Shown here: positions 22,085 through 34,228 of the stretch, in pieces
Layout: the number at the start of each line of letters is the position of its first letter
Numbering within the stretch: the first letter of the stretch is position 1
NCBI GenBank assembly: GCA_911728435.2
Contig: OU452204.1
Coordinates: forward strand, 15,500,001 to 15,564,000
DNA from: Apoderus coryli
Taxonomy: Eukaryota > Arthropoda > Insecta > Coleoptera > Attelabidae
DNA: 64,000 nucleotides
Reading direction: 5' to 3'
The notes under the pieces: generated by a model
Seen by the model: the letters and a program-made list of their open reading frames with translations, nothing else
What the model was told of the DNA's origin: nothing
The model's database searches: none
Program-made: the position numbers and the translations under genes

Positions 22085-23912
22085 GGGTGTAATGCCAAAA
22101 CCCGGTAAGTGACCAAAATCTCGAAAAACAGATTTTTGAAGTAACCTAAGTTATTTTTTCCGCTCTATATGATGCAAAATTATTTAGGTCACTCCTGGTG
22201 GTAGTTTCATTAAATCTGAATTGATAAAAGCCAGTAAATACTAATATTCAAAATTTCTATAGAGGCAAATGCATTTATATATACTTACCAATAATTTCTG
22301 GCAAACTGGTAAAACTAAAACCCTATAATGTAATTTGTCGGATTGTCTAATGAAAATTTACAATTAATATAGGTTTATCACAACACTATAACTATTGTTA
22401 AAGAGTTTTGACATTATACTATTTATCATAAGATCTAGTTAAAATTTGGTAAATTATTTGATTTGCTTTTCCTGTATATTCCATCTGTTTTAAAACTACT
22501 AAAAAGTCCTGCGAAAAGCCTCTAAATGGAGTTACAGCTTTCTGGTTTTATATTTCATAGGCGCTTTTAGGAAAAATCGACTTATACAAAACCCGATAAG
22601 TTGCATATAACGTATTTTGCCTGCGTTTTGCATAGTAACTATTTGAAATCTGCCTGATAGCCAAAACTAGGTAAATGCGTTTTCTCATACATATTCTCAC
22701 AATTAAAAGAACTGGACAGTGATACATACTATATTATTATAATTATTGATAATGTATTATATTATATCGTTGGTGTAATTTAAATTGTTTACCATGTCTG
22801 AACGTACAAGAAGACTTATAAGCTTGGCTTGGAAATGTGTACATGATAGTTCAGGTAAGTTTGTTAGATATTTACAGTAATTATATTTTTAACCTAAAAT
22901 AACATAAGTTTGTTTAAAAGTTCTTTGATTTTGATTTGGCAAAATCAGCAATGGTAGATTTGTCTGGAATTTCATCAGAATTGAATGACGTCAATGCAAA
23001 ATCATAGCTGAAATGGAAGATATAATGGGCAGCAGTTTCAATTTAGACGAACCCATTTCCTTTGCAGGTTTGTTGTTCGAAAACAAATCCAAATGTGTGT
23101 AATTTCCTAAAACCTTGGCACAGGTTTATGATAGTCCCTTATCCATAAGTATTGCGAAAAAGAAAGATCTGTTGCAATTATGCAAGAAGGACATCATACC
23201 TGAAGAATTTCATGGTTGGATAAGCAGCCTGAAAACGTCTGAGGACATTAAAGAACGTATACCAGATCTTGGTATCCATGACGAAACCGATGATGAGTTT
23301 GAATGAAAGAGGAGAAGAAGAAGTTCAAATATTTTATCTTGTTCAATTTGTTATCTTCTGATTTATGTTTCCATTACTCTATTAGTTTTTTATACAATAA
23401 ATTCATCTAACTGTTTTATATGTATCTGTAGTTGCATTTAAAAGCCATAATTGAAGCGGACCTACGTATAAACTTTGGGGATTGATTGGTGATCTATGGA
23501 CAAATATAATAATACACGATATTGTAATGCGTTATACAATATGTATTCATGCTTGAGTTAAGATTTTTATATTCCCACAAAATCTTAAGCATACCTATAA
23601 GTGCTAAAGAAAAAGCTGAGTGAGATTATGACTGAATCTATACCTAAAATTTTTAAATATCTCTCGTGCCAAAACCCTATAAGTGAAGTACAATTATTAA
23701 TTCTTTTTTATTTAAAAACATAATCTTAACCTTTTTAATAATCGAAAAACCTTAGTTGGAACAAAAAATAAATTATTATTATGTGTAGAAAATTTGAAAA
23801 AAATCGATACAACCAGTTTCTAGTTATGATGTTGCAAATGTCTAAAAAAACTTTAAACCCGATTTTCTCTAAAAGTTAATTTTGGTCGTTATCGGGTTTT
23901 GGCTTTACACCC
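22085..23912 (+). mobile_element. DNA transposon with GGGTGTAA termini and subterminal repeats
   Basis: The left end GGGTGTAATGCCAAAACCCG is matched by an inverted right end, CGGGTTTTGGCTTTACACCC, giving a 1.83-kb unit with TIRs of about 20 bp that extend with gaps to about 35 bp. A motif like GCCAAAACCCGATAAGTG recurs inside: 22094, 22315, 22586, 22660 and 23668 in direct orientation, and 23887-23903 inverted. Clusters of such subterminal repeats are transposase-binding sites in some superfamilies. No target duplication is obvious. The superfamily is not recognised; the element contains a remnant gene but no visible DDE domain. Confidence 0.7.
22794..23306 (+). pseudogene. Remnant gene inside the GGGTGTAA transposon
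   Basis: An ATG in good context (ACCATGT) at 22794 starts MSERTRRLISLAWKCVHDSS and runs into a perfect donor site CAG|GTAAGT at 22855. Later coding-like pieces read VDLSGISSELNDVNAKS and, in another frame, IIAEMEDIMGSSFNLDEPIS. The end is YDSPLSISIAKKKDLLQLCK, then IIPEEFHGWISSLKTSE, an acidic tail DETDDEFE and a stop at 23304-23306. AATAAA lies at about 23396. The K-K-K-D-L-L...I-P-E-x-x-H pattern is familiar from uncharacterised insect transposon proteins, but I cannot name the family. Frames do not join cleanly, so it is likely decayed or has exons I cannot place. Confidence 0.55.
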
Positions 23913-25487
23913 TGGATATGTTATAAAAATAGATATTTTTTTTTCTATGTACCTAAAATGAAGTTTCTCAGGGCGAATCATTGCTGATAGCAGATCTATG
24001 ACAAAGACTAACTTAAATGAGTCCGTAACATAGCAATTTTTAGGAGCCTATGACAAAAAAACAATTTTTATAACAAAGAAAGAAAAAATAATTTTTATAA
24101 AAACTTTAAAACCTACAAAATTAAATTTGTTCTAAACTATTATTGAAGGCAAATCATGTTATATTTAAAGAAAACAAAAATATAGATACCAGTAACAGAG
24201 TGATATAAAGAGAAATATATCAGGTTCGTATACGAAAAGCTCATCGTGTTCAGCACTAATAAAATATCCAAAATGCCATTTTAGTCATACGGGTAGGACA
24301 CTGTTCAGTATGTACTTACTTACTTTAGTCTCTTGATAATGTGAGTCATTAAATACCGACAGCTAATATCCTATACTTATTGTATTACTGAGAAACGCTT
24401 AGGGATCAGCAATAGTATACGGTTTCTCTTTAAGAGCTTCATTATTTTCGTATAGATATTATATGAGTTTAACTTAGATATGAATATTATTACTTTACTA
24501 ATAACATGTTAAATACCATCCTGAAGCGTTTTTCTTTTTTAAGAATAACTTTGAAGAAAGAAACTCATCTTAGGAAGGCTACGCTTGGATTAACAAGTTA
24601 TTTATTGAAGAAATTCCATATATCGCACAAGGGCGCAAGTACGTTGAACTAAAATATATATTATCACGATCTGTGATATACAAAACATGCTCATTATAAT
24701 ATTAAGTGTTTTTCGGAAACTCAATGCCTATTGCCTATTTTCAGTTTCAACTTTTAATTACAATTTACAGGGTGAGTCATTTTTTTTGTAGCAAAACTTA
24801 TAGAATATAATTTTTTAAGATGAAAGTCTTATGCAAACATAATATATCCGGGGAAGCTTTATTTCTAATATATAGGGTGTCAAAGTTTCAGGATTTTGAA
24901 TGAATAAACTTTCGAATTTAAATAATTTATGAAAATAAAACTCAAATAATGAGTAATTATGATTAATTTTATAATTTTTATTAATTTGATAATTTCAATT
25001 TCAGCAATTACAAGAATATGTAAGTTATTTTAACATATAACATAAAAATTTGTTTAACGGAATGAAGATTTCTCCTTATAAGATTAAAATAACTTTAAAA
25101 CAGGATGCAAAATAGCTTTTCGCAACGGTACTAATCACTGAGGATGGGGCCTGGTGGCTACTCCACTTCTTTAAAATATTCTACAAGTGTGGCTTTTAAA
25201 ATGTATAACTTATATAACTTTAAATGTACAAAGACATTTCGTACCTACATAAGAAAATGAATTACAAGAACTGTCTCAGACAGCCCCTGTATGCAATGCC
25301 AAATTTTATACTGAACTTGGCTGCCTATCTTTACAAGGGGAATGGTGGGCATGGGAGTTAGTGGTGGGGATATTTTTAGTGGTGACATTATCCTTGAACT
25401 ATCAATCAAACAACTCAATCGGAAAGAAAAGTAATGACCTGGAGAAAATCGAACACCCCACCGTTAGAAAGTTCCAAACTAAGTAGA
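23913..25487. other. AT-rich, two repeat termini
   Basis: ACAGGGTGAGTCA near 24768 and ATAGGGTGTCAAAG near 24875 mark a repeat also seen at 52482-52610. No gene is recognised. Confidence 0.4.
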
Positions 25488-25815
25488 GAATGACAACAAG
25501 ATGTATGTAGGCAATTCGTAAATATAGTCTCCCTCTCCAAGAAAATCAATTACAAATGGCATGGGCTTTTTAAGTATGGCAAGGAATGACTTGAAGACCA
25601 TCCTTGGCCGGCAGTTTGAGAAATGGTTGGAGTATCCGGTACAACCAATTTTAAGAATCTGCGTGATCACTTTATCATTAGAAACGTCAGGACAAGATGA
25701 GTACCTACAATACCAGCCCGTCCTTCCGGCAGGCACCATTTGCCTATATTTTCAGATCAGCAACAAGAAACAGTCTATTCGACATCGTATATATTTAGTT
25801 AACTATATACAATGA
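25488..25815. other. Two overlapping open frames, unknown
   Basis: Both strands are open for about 85 codons: plus 25561-25815, containing DLKTILGRQFEKWLEY; minus 25479-25739, containing KIGCTGYSNHFSNCRPR. Base composition is higher in G+C than the surroundings, so a gene fragment is possible, but I recognise neither product and cannot choose a strand. Confidence 0.3.
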
Positions 25816-26262
25816 CATACATATACATATTTATAACATTGACATCTAGTGATTTTGATAAGTATTAAATTTTGACAGTATAGATTTCTCATATTGTACA
25901 CTGAAATGCACTAAAACCTGTCAAATCGATCGGGGGCGTTGCAGATATGACATCTTCTTTGCTGCTCCATTTTCACTCACTTGTGTAGAGCCATAACAGG
26001 TGAATTTTGAAAATTTAATTTTATAAAAATATAATCGACTTCTTATAAGAAAAAGAAACGAAGGATAAATTTTATATTAGATATTTGATGACTTTATGGC
26101 TTTTAACATTTAAATAAATTCTTTCCACAAAATGTAAGTGCACCTTGACGGTATAGTGACTGATCTTCGATTCTTCTTACAGAATTATTGTATTTATCAT
26201 AACGGAGTACCGCAGAATTTAAAAAAAAATTAATGTTGAGTGTTGAGCTTTAAATATTTCAG
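25816..26262. other. AT-rich, nothing recognised
   Basis: No supported feature. Confidence 0.35.
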
Positions 26263-26350
26263 CCACTGATGATGGTCATTTTATTCCCGAAGCATTTATG
26301 GCAATTACAATAAATGTGTTTATTTTGTGGAGGACAGACTTTGATTTCTT
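26263..26350 (+). repeat. Degenerate CTGATGA repeat, related to 14040-14158
   Basis: CACTGATGATGG, a weak hairpin and CGAAGC are followed about 45 bases later by TTTATTTTGTGGAGGACAGAC and TTTGATTTC, the same order and spacing as the minus-strand repeat at 14040-14158. It is probably another end of the same element family. Confidence 0.4.
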
Positions 26351-26445
26351 TTGCTATTGAATATTACACTCCTCCGCAATTATGGACTATTTTTTCAAAA
26401 ATATACTGATTTGCTTATTAGTATAAGTCTTCAATATATCCATAT

Positions 26446-28126
26446 ATTTTATTTTATTAGGTTACATCTACCCAGACAGAAACACATCCAATTACAGGGC
26501 AGGTACATTACAAAACGATAAAATTAACATAAATACACGATTCAAAATTATAAATAATACAAATATTCCAATCTCAAAAAATAGTCAAAATAAGAATGGT
26601 TTAACAACAAATATTTATCTAATCTATATCTATATTCTCTACGCTTATCAAGAGGTACAAAATTAAAACGTCCTAGAAGTTCATCATGGGTAAATCCCAT
26701 GGTTGGATACACTCCGTCACACTTAAACCACAAATCTTCGCTGAATCCTCTCTAAACTATTCGAGTGCAACGCATAACCAGGACTCCACACAACAGACGC
26801 ATATTCCAATTTCGATCTAACGAAGGAATTATATAGTAAAATAAGAGTTTTAGGTGACACAAAATGCTTTGTATTTCTCATAACAAAACCCAGACTCTTA
26901 TTGGAAGACGAAAGCACATCACTCACATGCCCCACAAAACTAAGTTTAGCGTTAAAGAGCACCCCCAGATCCTTAACCTCATAACATATTTTAAGCGGAA
27001 CAGAGTCAATGTTATACACAAATTTTATTGGATTTACCTTACGAGTAAAAGTTACAGAACAACACTTATCCAAATTAAGGGCAAGCCTGTTTTGAATGCA
27101 CCAGTCAAGCAGGACATTCAGATCATTCTGCAATTGGAGACAGTCAGAAGTTGAGGTAATCAGTGAATAAACCTTAAAATCATCAGCAAAGAGTAGGGAG
27201 CGACATTTCACGCAATTAACAAAACACATAAATAAGAGGAGACACAACACAGAACTCTGTGGCACTCCAGATGTTGCATGGATAATACCGGACTTGAAAT
27301 CACGGTACTTCACATACAATTTACGTTCATGGAGATAAGTAGACATAAATTTTAAAAGATCCATAGATAAACCAAATTCCGAAAGCTTTTGCAGCAGAAT
27401 TCCGTGGTCAAGCCTGTCAAAGGCTTTGGTAAAATCCGTATAAATAACGTCGACCTGACCCCCGCTATCCAAGCTTTCTGCCAAAAACTGCCTAAAAATT
27501 ACGAGATTAGTAGCAGTGGATCTGCCAGGAAAAAATCCGTGCTGAATAGGCATGATGAGCCGCTTGACATGATTAAACAAAACTTCATGCAACACGATCT
27601 CAAAGCACTTGGCAAAATTGGATTGTATGGCAATAGGCCGGTAGTTTCTAATATCCTGCCTACCACCTTTTTTGAAGATGGGGCTCATCCTAGACAGTTT
27701 CCAGAAATTCGGAAACTCATTATATTTCAATGACAGATTAAATAAAGTTGAAATCAGTTTCGCGAAGACTGAGGCACAGTCCTTGACACAAAGGCAGGCA
27801 TACCATCCGGACCCGAAGTATGTCTAGCTTTAAACGATTTAAGCGCTCTGAAAACATCATCTTAACCAATCTCTCTAATTTGAAGCTGCTGTAAATCGCA
27901 GTTTCTTGCGGAAGCCCAACTAAATGGAGCCGACCGCATATATGATCTTTGAAAAATAATCGACAAAAGAATTAACCATTTCTAGAGGATCGGCGAGTTC
28001 AATGTTATTGTATGTCATTGTATTAGGTAAGCGGCCAGTATGTCTATGATTACTTATAAAGGACCAAATTTTATTATTATGCTGCCCAATTAAGTCGAAC
28101 ATTATTTCAAAGCATAACCTAGCTGC
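26446..28126 (-). pseudogene. Jockey-like non-LTR retrotransposon RT, best preserved in the window
   Basis: Minus strand. The upstream block has FDLIGQHNNKIWSFISNHRH, PNTMTYNNIELADPLEM and, after stops and frameshifts, ALKSFKARHTSGPDGMPAFV. From 27730 a continuous 335-codon frame covers the RT: IFKKGGRQDIRNYRPIAI, FAKCFEIVLHEVLF, QHGFFPGRSTATNLVIF, palm A VIYTDFTKAFDRLDHGIL, the block SGVPQSSVLCLLLF (normally SGVPQGSVLGPLLF) and LLFADDFKVYS with both catalytic Asp. The thumb follows, with LNLDKCCSVTFTRK and ERIQRRFV. A frameshift at about 26730 leads to YPTMGFTHDELLGRFNFVPL near the C-terminus. The 3' end at about 26446 has an AATAAAATAAAA tail. ORF1 and the endonuclease are absent. Confidence 0.93.
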
Positions 28127-29242
28127 GGATGTTTTTATTTATTTCAAGTGGCAATACAATAAAGTCTACAATAAAATTCAAAATCTATTGTCATTAGATA
28201 GAATTCAATTTTTCCACATTAAATTACATGAATTGCAAGGAATTTACTTAGGTAAAATTATCCGATTCCTTTAACCCAGAGTCACGATCATACTCTATTT
28301 TTATTGTTATAGTTTCACTGATATATTCATATACGTAAACATATTGGCCCAATCTGACAACGCCCATTTAGCCCAAGATTTCATGCACACATGCACACAA
28401 GCTGCGATTTTTTCTCGCATTTTCCTTCATTCCTATTACAGGTGGTTCGAATTTATTTCTATAATAGGCACTATAAGGCATAATATACTGGATATAGGTA
28501 TCTACCTATATGAAGACGAAGAGAAGATTTATGAAAAATCTTTCCTATATACAACAAGAATGCTTCATTCGCGAACCAGTACGTTTTTATTAATTGGTTT
28601 ACTGTGTATAATTTTTCCAATAATGATCGAGCTACGTATATGTATAGATTATTATTTGAGATAATCAGGAAGTAGTTTACTTGTAGACTCTATGTAACTA
28701 TCTTAAGATGCTCAAGAAAAAACTGATGTTATTGGTAGGTTTTACTAAATCTGCATATTATTGTACCTATATACGAACGTTAACAGCTTAATTCTAAAGC
28801 AAATCAGGGCTTTTTATAAAAAACACTTATTTCATAAGTCAGTTTTAGAAGTTATAAAATGTGCATACAGATTTTGCTCAATCAATTTTGTGTATACAGG
28901 GTGTCCCATGCTTTTTAATATTTTTTGGTACTTTTTTTAATAATAATTACTATACAGGGTGAGGCAGCCTAGGCGCGACAGTCTACTGTGGCAAAACTAT
29001 TCAGATTTTCAAAATTTTTTCAACGTCTAATTTTGTAGACCTATTAGGACTACATTCTAAAATAGGTGCCATTTATACAGGGCCTTGCTAAATTGGCCAA
29101 ATACCCTACTGTGCGGCGTGTCCAATTTTAGAAATACACATGGGCTTTAGGAAATCCCCACTTAGCCGAACGCCATTTTCGGAACGAATTTAAATTTAAT
29201 TATTGGTGTGGATTTATTGACAATTACATACCTACGGAGTCC
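28127..29242. other. AT-rich with clustered ACAGGG termini
   Basis: ACAGGGTGTCCCATGC near 28898, ACAGGGTGAGGCAG near 28955 and ACAGGGCCTTG near 29077 are three MITE-like termini within 200 bp. A 106-codon plus-strand frame at 28344-28664 lacks an ATG start and resembles nothing known. Confidence 0.4.
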
Positions 29243-29432
29243 TGTCGAGCTACCACCTCATTTAAACGGATGGCTCTATCGCCACTGCCAGACTGGTTGG
29301 CTAATTTACCGTTAGAGCTAAGAAGAAACATGTTTTTCATGTAAAATGGGACACCAGCCCACTTTGCCAGGATTGTCAGAGCCTACTTGGTTACTACATT
29401 TCCGAACCGCTGGATAGGTCGTGGAAGGCAAA
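29243..29432 (+). pseudogene. Tc1/mariner-like transposase fragment, second Asp mutated
   Basis: The reading goes LPPHLNGWLYRH, then, after a frameshift, DWLANLPLELRRNMFFM, a TAA in place of a usual Gln codon, and NGTPAHFARIVRAYL plus FPNRWIGRG. This is the block around the second catalytic residue (consensus QDGAPAHF). The Asp is Asn here, and the stop falls just before it. Neither the first nor the third catalytic block is present. Confidence 0.8.
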
Positions 29433-29519
29433 TCAGTCAAGTCGTTTTCACATTAACTGGTCAAGTAAAATCCCAAGACAACATAATTTTGAAACGAGAG
29501 TGCAACCAGCCACTAAAGC

Positions 29520-29984
29520 AAATGACAGCTAACAGAATAGGATTAATCTGATATGGGTGGTGGGAACCGAAGGCATAGAGGGAAGCAAAACGGCAACATT
29601 TCTTTCTGAAGACCGAAACCGATCTTTGGCATTACAAACAGCCATGTCATGGGGGAATTGGGACAATGAACAACCAAAGTCCTACTAGAGGAATACTCCA
29701 ACCCTGAGACAATCGAAGAGGATCATTACGGCCTCGGAATTAAAAGCCAAAAAGCTTATCGACCTGTATAAAAACGGCTTTAAGCGCAGTACAGGCTTTT
29801 TCACAGGATTCTACCCGGTGACGTACAATCTCAAATATATGGGCCTGAGCCATAAATGTCGTTCTGGCGAAGAACCAACAAATATCATTGAACAGATGTT
29901 CTGCGGTTGCATGCTACTGTTCTGCAAAGGGCTGGAATCCCTTGTAAGAGTGAATTTAACACCCGACTACAAAAGGTAATTGTC
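29520..29984 (+). pseudogene. C-terminal RNase H and zinc-knuckle remnant of an RNase H-bearing non-LTR element
   Basis: The last 80 codons read ITASELKAKKLIDLYKNGFK, then TGFFTGFYPVTYNLKYMGLS, CRSGEEPTNIIEQMFCGC and a TAA. The block CR.C.EE.ET..HI.C.C downstream of an RNase H domain is a hallmark of the C-terminus of I/R1/Loa-type non-LTR elements. Here some Cys/His positions are lost. Upstream, GNRRHRGKQNGN is a degraded match to the RNase H block V.GH.G..GNE.AD. Frameshifts separate the two. Confidence 0.65.
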
Positions 29985-31259
29985 TGTCAGAAGGAAAAGT
30001 TTGAGGCAACTGGGCGATCTCTATATTAGGGTGCTCCACAAAAACTAAACTCTAACGTTCGAAATTATGTATTTCTCCACCTCAGAGACGTGATTGTCCC
30101 CCTAGCGGGGGCTAGAGATATGGAGACATCCGAAAATTGACGTGTCCGAAAATTTATGATTTCAATTTGACGAAATGAGTATACACTAGATGCATACTTT
30201 TCAACGAACCACACTGTAACCTGTTTCTATGAATAATCTTATTTATAGTAGAGAAAAAGTCAAAAAGAATAAATACCCAAAAATTTAGCCTCCATATAAA
30301 CCCAAAACAATTTGTTCTACACCAGCACAGCCCATAATTCATTAGTTGAAAATAACGACATAAAAAAGTACTTCTAAAGTATCACATTTCCTTACACTTA
30401 TCAATGCCCACAGATACCGTTGAGTAACAAATAGGGTTGCATACCCTTTGTCCAATATTTCAACTAACACACCCACATAAATATAGATATACCCTGTAGG
30501 ATGATGGTTGTCGGTCAAAACCATCTCTCTTCTCCCGTGGGGAGACCTCATCCATGGATTTGCTTTGTGTGCCCGCTCAACCAAAATAGACATATTAAAT
30601 TTCCTAACACTTTGTATCACCTGCCTAGGCTGTCGCACGTAAATGACCATGCCATAAGACAGTGGCGTAGGTACCTTAGCAGCCACAGTGGAAAATTTCA
30701 GGTCTTTAACAATTTCGCATAATTGTAGGAGAGTGGCGAGTCATGGGAGGATGTGAAAGTCAGGGCAAATTATTTTTAAACTTAAAATTAAGGTAAATGA
30801 TGTTAATAAACGAAATAGCATTTGTTTAAAAAAATCCACCAAAATCTCTAAATCAAAATCACTGTTGCAGAATCATATTGAAGTGATTGTTGAATCAAGA
30901 ACGTTCCAAGCTAAATTTGGCAACCTCAATTTGTATTTTAAGATGTTTTCACTTTTTTTTTTAATCAAACAAATAATTTAAAACTTTTCAGAATTGAAAA
31001 ATATCAACCCAACTGTTTATTGCATGACACTAGCCAAAAATAAGAGTAATACATTTTCTGGTAGAGCTTAAGAAACTAATAACTTGCAGGATTCGACATG
31101 TAAAAATTAAAGAAGGATAATAACCAGAAATGATAGATTTCATATTTTATTTTTCCTGATTATTAAAATAAATTGCACATAATATAATTGTTCTTCCAAA
31201 AACGAACAATTTTCAAAATTCAACAAATAGAAATCTAGAAAATATTTTTTCCTACGAGC
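29985..31259. other. Unassigned; MITE-like pieces
   Basis: A CCCCC-TAGC-GGGGG hairpin lies near 30095. TACCCTGTA near 30488 and CAGTGGCGTAGG at 30660-30671 look like transposon termini and bracket a sequence open on both strands. No gene can be assigned. Confidence 0.35.
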
Positions 31260-32066
31260 GTGCGGTAAAGTACACTTTTCCACTGTCATTTTTTTTTCAT
31301 CAAAAAGCAATGTTTGAACTGTCAAACTGACAATTCAGGTATCAACAATTGACAAATGTGTCAAATATGTCTTTTGTCATAATAATATCAGTTATTATTA
31401 ATGTGTCGTAAGAGAAAAACGCTAAATGAAATAAAAATCGAAAATTTTACCAGGTTTTTAGTTTTTGGTGGAAAAACAAGTACTTCTTAGTACAATGTGG
31501 CTAAGCCGTTATTAATATTTATGAGTGTGGAAAAGTTACTCTTTTTTAAATGTATTCTAGTTTTTACCATTATGGGTCGTTGTCTCTAGTAATAAAATAG
31601 TAATTTACGTAACAAGTCCGGAAAATTGTTTTTTTTTGCCGAATAGACAAAATTCTAGGACGAGCCGTAGGCGAATCCTGGAAGTCTCTGAGTCCAAAAA
31701 AACTATTTTCGGGCGTGTTGCGTACAATATTTTTTCGGCAACCGTGTAGAATTATAAATCAATGAGACGACACATTTCTTTATTATACATTTTAATTAAA
31801 CAGAACAGAACAAAAAATACTACATATTAACAGAAACATTTTAATTCTTATTTATATTAAAATTCGAGCAATTGCTAATAAAGAAGGGATTAAATTTGTT
31901 TGAAATGACAACGACGTGATTCTTCTCGTCCTAGTCCGGGAAATGCTACTTTCTCAAAGAAAAAGCGTCCGGGAAGTGGGCACATCGCGGACGGTTGCCG
32001 AAAAACGTATTTTAATTATCGTTCGGTCAACTATCGTTGCGTGCGGAAAAGTACGACTTTCCGCAC
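31260..32066. repeat. Inverted-repeat region with GTGCGGAAA palindromes
   Basis: A 9-bp-arm palindrome, GTGCGGAAA...TTTCCGCAC at 32041-32066, has degraded copies at 31260-31283 and near 31526. Inside, TTTTTCGGCAACCGT (31731-31745) is perfectly inverted at 31991-32005, and CTAGGACGA (about 31653) is inverted at 31926-31934. This nested symmetry suggests a non-autonomous DNA element. No coding frame, TSD or named family was found. Confidence 0.5.
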
Positions 32067-32682
32067 TTGTTAGGTAAATAACTATTTTAAACATAGACTG
32101 AGAGTCTCATTACCTTGTTCTTAGTCTTTATAGTTAAGTCTACTAAAGCTATGCTATGCCATTGTCTTGAGGTTCCAAATTACAATAATTCAAGTTAAAA
32201 TGTATTTTTGTTGTTGTTAATTTAATAATATTAAATTCTTATGGTATGCCTGTGCGTACGCCTATGGAGGGATTTAAGAAAATATATGACTTTATTATTT
32301 ATCGTGTTCACTTTGGGAACTAATAATCGACGAAATCCTTATTTAGAAAGGGGACATTTTATCAGAAACAAATGAGCGATAATAATTTACAGTCCCAAAA
32401 TAGAGGGAAACCATTTATGTACTACAAGTCCCATCAAGATTTTTTTTTCTTGTAGATTGGATATACGTCAATTTTAATCAACAAGTATATTGAGAAATAT
32501 AATATAAGAAACGTATTTAAATTCTGTCGTAAATGTCGTTAACATATTTTATATTTTTAAGGGCTTATCTTATTTATACTGACGTTTTTAGATAATTTAT
32601 GATTTTCAAAGTTTATTTGATACCAGTTTTTAACAGTGACAAGAAAATTAGTTGATATACGATTTAGTTAGTAGTTTCCATA
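32067..32682. other. AT-rich, nothing recognised
   Basis: No supported feature. Confidence 0.35.
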
Positions 32683-32747
32683 TAACGGGTGGGCAAATTT
32701 GAGGTTAGGAAGTAAATTGGCTAAAAACACACACTTTTTTTTTCAAA

Positions 32748-34228
32748 TCAATTGAATATGATGTCGGGCAAATGTCCAACTCTAGCACGTCGGCAGACGT
32801 CCACTCTTTTCACAAAATTTGAACCACATTTTGCAACAAAGCTTCGCTTATCTCTCAAATGGCCCCAGAGAAAATAATCCAGAGGCGTTAAATCACAAGA
32901 ACGAGGCGGCAAATTGACATCGCCAAATCAAGAAATTACACGACTGGAAATTTCCATGCAATAACTGAATTGTTTGGCCGGCTGATGGCTTGTGGCGCCG
33001 TCTTGCTGAAACCAAAGGTCACTGATGCTAACATTAGCCAGTTGTGGCCACAAAAAATCGGTTATCATGGTTTGGTAGTGCAGAGAATTCACGGTGACGG
33101 CGTTTCCTTGCTCATCTTCGGAAAAATACGAGCCGATGATGCCGCCTAACCATAAACCGCACGATACGGTCACTTTCTTTGGATCTAATAGTTTTTCGAG
33201 GACTATTTGTGGATTTTGTGAGCCCCATATGCGATAATTTTGTTTGTTTACATAACTGCCTAATTGAAAATGGGCCTCATCACTAAAGATGAATTTTTGG
33301 AAAATGCGTTGTTTTCGTTTAGTTTTTCAGAAAGCCAATTCGCCAGCGTTCAACGCGAACAATGCTCGGCCGACTTTAATTCCTCAACGAGTTGAATTTT
33401 ATAGGCGTGAAGATGAAGATCTTTATGCAAAATGTTGCGCAACGTGCCTCTGACTAGTGCTGGGCGATGTTCATCGATGTTTTTGAAACATTTTTCCCAG
33501 CACAAGAAAATAAGAATGAAAGCTTTTGATTTCATTTGTTAAAGGTGCTTGAAATTTTTCTGTACTACCAGTCGGCATTCGGCAACGTCGCCACTTGTTT
33601 TCCATACGTATTGTAAACTGCAACCCTGCAAAGGGGCTCGACACCGGCGTTATAAAATGTTATGTTTTATAATATTTGTTTTATTTTTTGAGTAATTTAT
33701 ATGTTTTTTTGTTATTGAGTATTTTAACGTTTGATAATTTATTAATTCTTTCTAATAAAAAGTTTATTTTTATTTTTTATATCTAATTTATTCCTAATCG
33801 CAAATGTACTGTGTTAAATGTCGATGTTTCGAAAATATCGATGTTTTACAACCGATGTTTTTAACTCATCGATGTTAGCTTTCGATGTTAACATCGATGG
33901 TCAACAGCGACCTTTCATTTCGATGTTCCAGCACTACCTCTGACGCCCAATTGTAGCGAACGTCGACGAGTTAATGTTCCAGGATCATTCTCAACACTTT
34001 GTTGTACAGCGGCTATTGCTGTTTGCATCACTACGGCCACTACGAGCGTATTGTTTTGGTCTATTGTCAGCAACAGTACCGTGACCCTCAGCGGTCTCAA
34101 AAGGAGCCTGATTACGAGGAAAAACTGCTCGAATTTTACGAAGTGACACAGTAAAATTTCCACCATTTTGATAGTAAATTTTTACAATTAAAATTCTTTG
34201 TTCGAGAGTGTAGCGTGCCTTGGTTAAA
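32748..34228 (-). pseudogene. Tc1/mariner-like transposase interrupted by a MITE
   Basis: Minus strand from 34228: KARYTLEQRILIVKIYYQNG, then the helix-turn-helix region LRKIRAVFPRNQAP, TLTRRRSLQLG, the MITE insertion, and TLRNILHKDLHLHAYKIQLV with EELKSAEH. The DDE domain has all three acidic blocks: FSDEAHFQLGSYVNKQN, WFQQDGATSH and PPRSCDLTPLDYFLWG. The C-terminus ends GHLPDIIFN with a stop at 32748-32750. Frameshifts, one stop and the insertion kill the gene, but the catalytic residues are intact, so this is a fairly young copy. Confidence 0.92.
33455..33936. mobile_element. hAT-like MITE nested in the transposase gene, 8-bp TSD
   Basis: The 482-bp insert starts TAGTGCTGGGCGATGTT and ends CGATGTTCCAGCACTA, inverted termini of the hAT type. 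It is flanked by the identical octamer CCTCTGAC at 33447-33454 and 33937-33944, the hAT target-duplication length. Near its right end the word CGATGTT recurs many times in both orientations, forming a subterminal repeat array. There is no coding capacity. It inserted after the transposase gene arrived. Confidence 0.92.

Noticed and set aside
28344..28664. 106-codon open frame
   Set aside because: No ATG start, no family resemblance, and composition explained by AT-rich DNA between repeats.
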